From NCBI GenBank assembly GCA_023957385.1, contig JAMLGZ010000001.1, positions 1,908,923 to 1,972,922 on the forward strand: a stretch of 64,000 nucleotides of DNA. The letters are read 5' to 3'. A program made the position numbers and the translations under genes. The notes below the pieces were generated by a model, which made no database searches, was not told the origin of the DNA, and worked only from the letters and a program-made list of their open reading frames with translations. This document shows, piece after piece, positions 57,893 to 64,000 of this stretch. How positions within the stretch are numbered: the stretch's first letter is position 1; the number at the start of each line of letters is the position of its first letter. This stretch comes from Brumimicrobium sp. (GTDB lineage: Bacteria > Bacteroidota > Bacteroidia > Flavobacteriales_D > Crocinitomicaceae).

Positions 57893-58294
57893 TTAATTCT
57901 CAAAAACCTTCTTTAGTTCTTTAGACATATAGTTAAACAAGTTGGTCAAAGGAGTTTTTACCATCATTTGTAAAAACATATTCACTTCACCATCAAAAGC
58001 AATATAGCCTTCTGTATTCCCGTCTTTCTCGCTTAGTAAAACGGATAATTTGAAAGGAAATGGTGATTTTTCACCTGAAACTAAACGAATTTCGTTGGGA
58101 GCTAATAATTCTTTTTGAATTAATGAAATAGTGATACCACCTTGCACTTTAAAAGAACATGTAGTTTGATCCCCTTCAAAATCTTTCACTTCTCCTTTAG
58201 GTAATAACTCACCGATATTGGCTGTATTTGTTAAATATTCATACACCTTTTCTACGGGTGCATTTACAATTTCTTTGTTACTATCTATATTCAT
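57893..58294 (-). CDS. SRPBCC-family protein
   Basis: The 133-residue protein has the START/Bet v 1-like fold: MNIDSNKEIVNAPVEKVYEYLTNTANIGELLP, then beta strands VKDFEGDQTTCSFKVQGGITISLI and a C-terminal helix NLFNYMSKELKKVFEN. It likely binds a hydrophobic ligand; the ligand is unknown. It starts six bases after the pyrE stop and is co-transcribed with pyrE. Confidence 0.82.
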   Translation of the reverse strand: MNIDSNKEIVNAPVEKVYEYLTNTANIGELLPKGEVKDFEGDQTTCSFKVQGGITISLIQKELLAPNEIRLVSGEKSPFPFKLSVLLSEKDGNTEGYIAFDGEVNMFLQMMVKTPLTNLFNYMSKELKKVFEN

Positions 58295-58300
58295 AATCTC

Positions 58301-58942
58301 TTATTTACCCCAAGTTGATGGTGCTACTCTCCAATTTGATAATGATTCCAAGTCTTTCTCAGCGATGTATTGTTTTTCTAAGGCAACTTTAGTTAATGTT
58401 TCATAATCACACAATACATTTAAAGGACATTTTGCCTTTTCAAATGCAACTTTTGATTCTTCAAAGCCATAATTAAAGATTGCAACAACTCCTTTTACAT
58501 CCAAGCCAGATTCTCTCAATGCTTCAACGACACTTAAACTACTTCCACCAGTGGAGATTAAATCTTCAATCACAACCACGCTATTTCCTGTAGAAAAGTC
58601 ACCCTCTATTCTATTTTGTAAACCATGTCCTTTGGCTGAAGAACGTACATAAATAAATGGTAAACCTAATTCTTGCGCTACAATGGCTCCAATAGCAATA
58701 CCTCCTGTTGCAACACCTGCAATAACTTCAGGATTTCCATACACATCATCGATTACGCTTGCGAATGTCTGACGAATGAAAGTTCGGATTTTTGGATAAG
58801 ATAAGGTCTTTCTATTATCACAATAAATGGGTGATTTCCAACCGGATGACCAGGTGAAAGGATCTTCAGGTTGTAATTTGACAGCTTTTATTTGTAACAA
58901 ATATTCTGCTATCTTTGCGGCTTTGTCAATGTCGTTAATCAT
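58301..58942 (-). CDS. pyrE: Orotate phosphoribosyltransferase
   Basis: The 213-residue enzyme joins orotate and PRPP to make OMP in pyrimidine synthesis. The PRPP motif is VVVIEDLISTGGSSLSVVEAL. VRSSAKGHGLQNRIEGDF holds the mobile-loop Lys, and FTWSSGWKSPIYCDNRKTLSYP is the orotate-binding region. The start ATG is 8 bp from the ATG of the divergent NUDIX gene. Its TACATTTG promoter element (58948-58955) ends 5 nt before the start, so the mRNA is probably leaderless or nearly so. Confidence 0.95.
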   Translation of the reverse strand: MINDIDKAAKIAEYLLQIKAVKLQPEDPFTWSSGWKSPIYCDNRKTLSYPKIRTFIRQTFASVIDDVYGNPEVIAGVATGGIAIGAIVAQELGLPFIYVRSSAKGHGLQNRIEGDFSTGNSVVVIEDLISTGGSSLSVVEALRESGLDVKGVVAIFNYGFEESKVAFEKAKCPLNVLCDYETLTKVALEKQYIAEKDLESLSNWRVAPSTWGK

Positions 58943-58955
58943 GGTTGCAAATGTA
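58910..58955. promoter_or_regulatory. Overlapping divergent promoters of pyrE and the NUDIX gene
   Basis: TATCTTTG on the plus strand (58910-58917) lies inside the 5' end of pyrE and suits the NUDIX gene. TACATTTG on the minus strand (58948-58955) overlaps the NUDIX ATG at 58951 and suits pyrE. The two genes therefore each carry the other's promoter within their first codons, so polymerases should interfere. Confidence 0.45.
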
Positions 58956-59568
58956 TAAAGTTTTTATTGATAATACGTTTATTTCTTTTCGAAAATCTTT
59001 CTTTTATAAAACAGATATCCCAGAAGAATTTCTCCCTGCTCTCCAAACAGAAAAACTGGAAGAGTTTTTGAATTATATAAACAGTAAGGCAAGTGATGAG
59101 CCTATCTTAACATTGTCTCCAAATCCTTCACATGCACTACGTTCCTTTTTTAAAAATTTTCGTTGGATAGAAGCTGCTGGTGGAATTGTTCGAAATACAA
59201 AGACCAACAAATCTCTTTTCATGATTCGTCATGGAAAATGGGATATTCCAAAAGGGAAGATTGAAGAAGGTGAAAGCATTGAAGAAGCTGCAAAGCGTGA
59301 AATCACTGAAGAATGTGGCATCCAGCACTTGGAAATCACCAAAGAGCTCTCTCCTACTTATCATGTATACCACGCTTATGGAGATTTTTGGATTAAAAAA
59401 ACATATTGGTACGTATTAGAAACGGAAGAAACTGAAGTCAACCCACAAAGCGAAGAAGGAATTTCAAGCATAGAATGGCTCGACGCTGATGAAATCAGTA
59501 AAGTAGAAGAAAACACCTATGCTTCGATTTTGGATGTAATAGCGGAGTACGGGACCTCCCTTATATAA
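58951..59568 (+). CDS. NUDIX hydrolase
   Basis: The 205-residue protein has the Nudix box GKIEEGESIEEAAKREITEECGI (about 110-132), with the G-x5-E-x7-R-E-U-x-E-E-x-G pattern complete. The N-terminal about 75 residues are an additional helical extension, and IRHGKWDIPKG lies before the box. Substrate cannot be inferred. I chose the ATG at 58951 over an upstream TTG at 58945. The last 8 bases overlap the convergent OmpA-family gene. Confidence 0.9.
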   Translation: MYKVFIDNTFISFRKSFFYKTDIPEEFLPALQTEKLEEFLNYINSKASDEPILTLSPNPSHALRSFFKNFRWIEAAGGIVRNTKTNKSLFMIRHGKWDIPKGKIEEGESIEEAAKREITEECGIQHLEITKELSPTYHVYHAYGDFWIKKTYWYVLETEETEVNPQSEEGISSIEWLDADEISKVEENTYASILDVIAEYGTSLI

Positions 59569-60418
59569 ACTCAAACACAACTCTTCGATTGAGCTGTCTT
59601 CCTTCGGGAGTTTCATTGGTTGCCGTGGGTTCACGTTTCCCTTTAAAATCAATGTCTAATTTTTCAGGTTCAACTCCTCTGGATTTAAAATAATCTCGGA
59701 TGGCATCTGCACGACGTTCAGATAAACCGATATTATATCCATCTGTTCCTTCACCATCGGTGTGTCCTGTGATTTTAACACGTAAATCATGTATAGCATC
59801 TAAGATACGTGCCATGCGATTGAGGTAATCTTGAAATTCGGGGCGTATATCAGCCTCATCGAAATCAAAGTAAATGGTCTGAAATTGAAAGTTTTCTTGT
59901 TCCTTTTTGAGAATCTCTGGAGCTGGATAGCCTTTCTTATAGTTACGGATAAATAAATGTGTCCACAAATGCGTGGCTTCAGGTTCTTTTTCGGTTGTTA
60001 CTTCGTATTTGGATCGGAATAGCACAACTTTTCCTATTTCTGCGCGACAATCACTGCTTGAATAGTCACCTGATAAATAACCGGTCTCATTGTCGTAACT
60101 TAGTGTGTAAATCAATTTACAATTTGGTGATAAACGAGTACCTGAACTCCGATTGATAACTCCTTCCGTGACTTTAATTTGATTATTATCCTTCTTTCCA
60201 TCAATGGATTTTACTGAAAAGTCAACTCCATCCATGATTTCAATGCGGGTTTTCCCTTTGCTCCCATCTTCATCTTCAAAGTTGAGATAGATAGGTTTTG
60301 CTTTGTCAAAACTTTGTCCATTTGGAATTAAAATGCCTGCCCAATTCCCTTTTAGATTCTGAGAAAAACTAAAACTGGTCAGTACACTTACTAGAAATAT
60401 GAATAATGGCTTTTTCAT
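59561..60418 (-). CDS. OmpA-family protein
   Basis: The 285-residue protein starts at the ATG at 60418 (MKKPLFIFLVSVLTSFSFSQ, a signal peptide). An earlier in-frame ATG would add 21 residues with cysteines ahead of the signal. Residues about 20-150 form a beta-rich domain (GNWAGILIPNG...LNFEDEDGSKGKTRIEI). The C-terminal OmpA/peptidoglycan-binding domain (about 180-285) has IYFDFDEADIRPEFQ, ITGHTDGEGTDGYNIGLSERRADAIRDYF and RRVVFEFI. It probably anchors the outer membrane to peptidoglycan. It is convergent with the NUDIX gene. Confidence 0.9.
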   Translation of the reverse strand: MKKPLFIFLVSVLTSFSFSQNLKGNWAGILIPNGQSFDKAKPIYLNFEDEDGSKGKTRIEIMDGVDFSVKSIDGKKDNNQIKVTEGVINRSSGTRLSPNCKLIYTLSYDNETGYLSGDYSSSDCRAEIGKVVLFRSKYEVTTEKEPEATHLWTHLFIRNYKKGYPAPEILKKEQENFQFQTIYFDFDEADIRPEFQDYLNRMARILDAIHDLRVKITGHTDGEGTDGYNIGLSERRADAIRDYFKSRGVEPEKLDIDFKGKREPTATNETPEGRQLNRRVVFEFI

Positions 60419-60494
60419 GGAACAACAAAGATTCAAAAAATGTTCCAAAGGGAAACAGAGGACATAAATTGATTTCCACAACGAATTGTTAGCG

Positions 60495-62963
60495 TCACAA
60501 AGGATCGACGTCTATGACAAGACGTATCGATTTATTACGGGGCTTGGTATAAAAGTCATCGATGAGTTGTTGCAAGACTTCTTTTACCTTGCTCTGCGAA
60601 GCTTCTCGCTCTATTTTTAAACGAATTGATTTCAGGTAATAATTCTGTATCCTTTTTACAATGGGAAATTCTGGACCTAATACACGCGTTCCAAATTTTT
60701 GCTGCATCATTTCAGCTAATTCAAAGGACATCACGTCTAATTCAATGGGATTTCGATGCTTTAAGGTAATATTGATGAGCTTGTAATACGGTGGATAGAA
60801 ATAGTTTTTGCGTTCTATCAATTCATGTTTGTACAATCCTTCATAATCGTGTTCTATGACATGTCTAATCACCCAATTATCGGGATCATAGGTTTGAATA
60901 ATCACTTTACCACGCTTGTTTTTTCGCCCTGCTCGCCCGGCAACTTGTGACATCAATTGATAGCTCCGTTCATTCGCTCTAAAGTCGGGACGTTTGAGCA
61001 AAAGCTCAGCATCTAAAATCCCAACCAAACTCACATTATCAAAGTCTAACCCTTTGGTAACCATTTGAGTACCCACCAATATATCAATAGCTCCTTTATC
61101 AAAGTCTTCTAAAATACGCTCGTAACTATTTTTCTTACGGGTGGTATCAAAATCCAAGCGTTCTACACGAACTCCTGGGAATAAAATGGTCAATTCGTCT
61201 TCGATTTTCTCTGTTCCAAAGCCTATCATTTTTAAACGGTTGCTGTTGCATTTGGGACAGGTACCTATAGGAGGTTCATAGTAACTACAATAATGGCATT
61301 TTAAAATATTATTATGCATGTGATAGGTCAAGGAAACATCACAGTTTTTACACAAAGGATTCCATCCACACACCTCACATGCCCAAACGGGATTATATCC
61401 TCTTCGGTTTTGGAATAGAATGATTTGCTCGCGATTATCCAAGGCTTCTTTCATGGCATCCATTAAAAAGCTGGAAAAATCAGATTGCATCGTCTTACTT
61501 TTCTTCTCCTGCTTGATATTAGCCGTCAGTATTTCAGGAAGCATAAGGTTTCCAAAGCGTTCTTTTAAGGATACCAAGCCATATTTCCCAGTAGTCGCGT
61601 TGTAATACGTCTCCACGGCTGGTGTCGCTGAACCTAAGAGTACTTTCGCTTTAAACATGGAAGCTAGCACAATCCCAACGTCTCTTCCGTTGTATCTCGG
61701 ACTCGGATCGTACTGTTTAAAAGAAGATTCATGTTCCTCATCCACGATAACCAGTCCTAAATTGCGAAAAGGAAGAAACACAGAACTTCGAGCCCCCAAT
61801 ATGATTTGGAATTGCGAGGTATCATTTTGCAATAAGGCATTCCAGATTTCTATACGCTCATTTTGATTAAATCGAGAGTGATATACGCCTACTTTAGCAC
61901 CAAAATACTTGCGTAAACGCTGAATTAATTGAGTGGTTAAAGCGATTTCAGGTAAAAGAAAAAGTACTTGTTTTCCCTGCGCTAATTGCTCCTTGATTAA
62001 CTCTACATAAATCTCTGTCTTCCCCGAACCTGTTACTCCATGTAAGAGTACAATATCTTTTTCTGTGTATAAATCTTTAATCTCTTTGAGCGCAGTGGCT
62101 TGACTTTCAGACAGCGTTTTGCTTTGACTAATTTTCGCGTCTTCCAACTCAATCCGAGAGACTTCTCTCCGTTGAGCCACTAAAACTCCATTTTTCTCCA
62201 GCGTATTGAGTGCAGAAACAGAAGCTCCTTTATCCGTAAGTTCACTGCGCAGCGCAGATTGAGACGGACCACCTATCTGAATCAATAAGAGAATAACATC
62301 CAATTGTTTGCTTTTCTTTTTGTCCGTCGAATATGCATCCATCAAGGCTTTGAGCTTATCTTCTTGTTGATATTCGCTGGTTAATTCAATAAAGATTTGT
62401 GTTTTAGGCGTATATTTTTCTTGTACATCCTCGAGCGTCATAATCACTCTTTTTTCCATCAAATCCTTGATAATGGGTTGTATCGTTTTAATGCCAACGA
62501 TTTCGGAAATCTCTTTTAAATCCAGCTCTTTTTGAATCTGAAGTGCTTCGTAAATTTGATATTCCCTATCCGTCAAAAAATCTGGGTTCACCTCTGTATC
62601 TGGGTGAAGTACCACTTTTGTTTCGCTTCCCAATTTAAAATTAGAAGGCAAAGCAGCGTTCATGACGTCGCCAAGAGCAGCCATGTAATATTCTGCCATC
62701 CAAGACCACAATTTGAATTGTTTTCCAGTAATAATCGGCTGTTCATCCAACACAGACTCCACGTATTTCACCTGATAATCTGGAACATTTTCATGAATCT
62801 TAGTAATAATACCTGTCTGTAGTTTAGATCTACCAAAAGGAACTACTACCCTCACCCCTTCTTTTATAAACTCGTTTAATTCAAAAGGAACACGATAGGT
62901 AAATGCCTTGTGTATAGGCACAGGTAAAATCACATCTACAAAATAGGTCTTTCTATTCGGCAT
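60495..62963 (-). CDS. priA: Primosomal replication protein N' (PriA helicase)
   Basis: The 822-residue helicase restarts stalled replication forks. The N-terminal DNA-binding part (ILPVPIHKAFTYRVPFELNEFIKEGVRVVVPFG) precedes helicase motifs: Walker A GVTGSGKTEIY, DEEHESSFKQYD (DEAH-type Walker B) and VAGRAGRKNKRGKVIIQT (motif VI). The zinc-binding region has the cysteines of CEVCGWNPLCKNCDVSLTYH and CHYCSYYEPPIGTCPKC. The frame is complete and starts MPNRKTYF. It lies 75 bp upstream of the OmpA-family gene on the same strand and is preceded by gene-free DNA. Confidence 0.96.
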   Translation of the reverse strand: MPNRKTYFVDVILPVPIHKAFTYRVPFELNEFIKEGVRVVVPFGRSKLQTGIITKIHENVPDYQVKYVESVLDEQPIITGKQFKLWSWMAEYYMAALGDVMNAALPSNFKLGSETKVVLHPDTEVNPDFLTDREYQIYEALQIQKELDLKEISEIVGIKTIQPIIKDLMEKRVIMTLEDVQEKYTPKTQIFIELTSEYQQEDKLKALMDAYSTDKKKSKQLDVILLLIQIGGPSQSALRSELTDKGASVSALNTLEKNGVLVAQRREVSRIELEDAKISQSKTLSESQATALKEIKDLYTEKDIVLLHGVTGSGKTEIYVELIKEQLAQGKQVLFLLPEIALTTQLIQRLRKYFGAKVGVYHSRFNQNERIEIWNALLQNDTSQFQIILGARSSVFLPFRNLGLVIVDEEHESSFKQYDPSPRYNGRDVGIVLASMFKAKVLLGSATPAVETYYNATTGKYGLVSLKERFGNLMLPEILTANIKQEKKSKTMQSDFSSFLMDAMKEALDNREQIILFQNRRGYNPVWACEVCGWNPLCKNCDVSLTYHMHNNILKCHYCSYYEPPIGTCPKCNSNRLKMIGFGTEKIEDELTILFPGVRVERLDFDTTRKKNSYERILEDFDKGAIDILVGTQMVTKGLDFDNVSLVGILDAELLLKRPDFRANERSYQLMSQVAGRAGRKNKRGKVIIQTYDPDNWVIRHVIEHDYEGLYKHELIERKNYFYPPYYKLINITLKHRNPIELDVMSFELAEMMQQKFGTRVLGPEFPIVKRIQNYYLKSIRLKIEREASQSKVKEVLQQLIDDFYTKPRNKSIRLVIDVDPL

Positions 62964-64000
62964 GTTCCAAAGTTATAAATGGGAATTGAAATGCGAAGAG
63001 AATAACAAAAGAAAAGATGGAAAGTTTTTAACAATGTACTTGGTAGGATTTAACCGCAGTTTAACAGCAAAGGTCGGATTTAACCGCAAAGGTCGCAGAG
63101 GGTTTATCTACTTTCTTTTTTGGCATCGCCCCAAAAAAGAAACAAAAAATCCCGACAGCTGTACGGGACTAGCGCTGTATATTTTGCCTTGATAATATTT
63201 CTAAAAACTGATAATGTCGGCGATTTCCTTCGCTAAAGCTCGCTCCTCCCTGCACTACCGTTTGGTCTTCAAAAGCTTCGCTTTTTCTCCTCCATTATTA
63301 GCAGTTTTTAGTTCATATTCTCTGCGTTAAAATATAATGCGCATCCTTGCGATTGGCAATCTTCATTATTTTAATGTTTTTTGTTTGGATTTAAAATAGA
63401 TTTGAGATCTCTGAGTATTCATCACGCCCTCCACCAAACCTTCGCGCCCTTCGCGAAAAAAAAACTTCGCGTTCTTTGCGGTTAATTCACCTAATAAATA
63501 TGCATTTTATGCATTTCATGCGATTTTCCAAAAACATTTTTTTCTTTTTAAGATTCGTTTTATAATTGTAAGACTATAATTTATAGGGGGCTGATTTAGA
63601 TTTAGAAGAAAGTTCAAACCCTCCAGCTCCTCTTTTTTTTTGATGAACATTGTGTTGCCTTCGAAATTTAACATGAATGTATTCGTATTTTTCTTGGCAT
63701 CTTGCTCTTCAAAAAGTTTAGGTTATTTATGAATGTTGCGTTGGTTTATATAAAAGAAAAGTCAACATCATATTTAAATAAATAAAAGAACGGTTCACTG
63801 TACTTGTGCAACAGGAATATGTTACATAAGGATTATTGAGTGAGGCGAACACGTAAGTATGAGTAATGGTGATTTGACTCAAAAGCGGTAAAGAATAGCA
63901 ACTTAGGCTAAAAAACAACTAGAATACCGACTGTTTGACACAAAGAAAAATTAAGAATAGCTTACAAAAATTAACGCTTCAATGATGAAGCAAATTATTA
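62964..64000. other. Gene-free stretch with degenerate AACCGCAAAG-type repeats
   Basis: No credible gene is seen over about 1 kb. GGATTTAACCGCA occurs twice 30 bp apart (63046-63058 and 63076-63088). An inverted version, CTTTGCGGTT, lies at 63474-63483 next to TTCGCG-rich copies (63440-63470). A TCCCGACAGCTGTACGGGA hairpin is near 63150-63168. The last 300 bp are AT-rich, and a 63-codon frame there has no recognisable features. Confidence 0.6.

Noticed and set aside
63727..63918. 63-codon minus-strand frame near the window end
   Set aside because: No similarity I can recognise, no promoter or ribosome-binding context, and composition like the surrounding non-coding DNA.

Overview
The window is a piece of chromosome from a low-GC Bacteroidota bacterium, most likely a member of the Flavobacteriia. 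I infer this from Type IX secretion sorting domains, a TonB-receptor/DUF4249 lipoprotein pair, many TAnnTTTG -7 promoter elements (the Bacteroidota consensus), a lipoprotein with a Bacteroidota-type surface-export signal, and the shape of the housekeeping proteins. The genus cannot be fixed from sequence alone.

Region 1 (1-16.5 kb) is accessory and mobile DNA. In order it holds: the end of a SNF2-type helicase; a DUF4143 ATPase behind three tandem 32-bp repeats; a large near-perfect inverted repeat; a Type III restriction-modification system (mod, res) split by a GxxExxY nuclease-like gene with its own duplicated repeat leader; a CNNM/CorC membrane protein; an unknown secreted protein; an IS1182-like transposase relic; a Type IX-secreted serine hydrolase broken by a complete IS3-family element; a Type IX-secreted beta-propeller protein; a truncated WG-repeat gene; and a DUF6922/AbiEii pair whose toxin carries a nonsense codon.

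Region 2 (16.5-32.7 kb) is mainly nucleotide and folate metabolism with cell-envelope genes: carB, carA and asnB on the minus strand, an mreB-type gene, the SRP RNA, pabB-pabA, a complete IS4-family element, then pyrG, yidC and a Sua5/YrdC gene. carAB has a leader that looks like a transcription attenuator. The IS4 element sits in what was probably the promoter of a short transcript ending just upstream of pyrG.

Region 3 (32.7-49.5 kb) holds a WD40/ComA/TPR operon, an FKBP lipoprotein, an outer-membrane barrel, a metallo-beta-lactamase-fold hydrolase, a DUF4249/TonB receptor pair, a three-gene set encoding a surface lipoprotein, a small exported protein and a 1026-residue ABCG-like transporter with extra N-terminal domains, and an overlapping LtaS-like/lipid kinase/ung operon.

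Region 4 (49.5-64 kb) is mostly minus-strand housekeeping: radC, aconitase, a tyrosine phenol-lyase (not tryptophanase), a YwqK/MORN protein, a thioesterase, a CapD-type sugar-nucleotide dehydratase, an SRPBCC protein, pyrE divergent from a NUDIX gene, an OmpA-family protein and priA. It ends in about 1 kb of gene-free DNA with degenerate AACCGCAAAG-type repeats.

The strongest candidates for new biology are the carAB attenuator, the lipoprotein/TerB-like/ABCG cluster, the 1.8-kb inverted repeat, the split small-RNA promoter at IS4, and the GxxExxY cassette inside the restriction system. No tRNA, rRNA or CRISPR array was seen.
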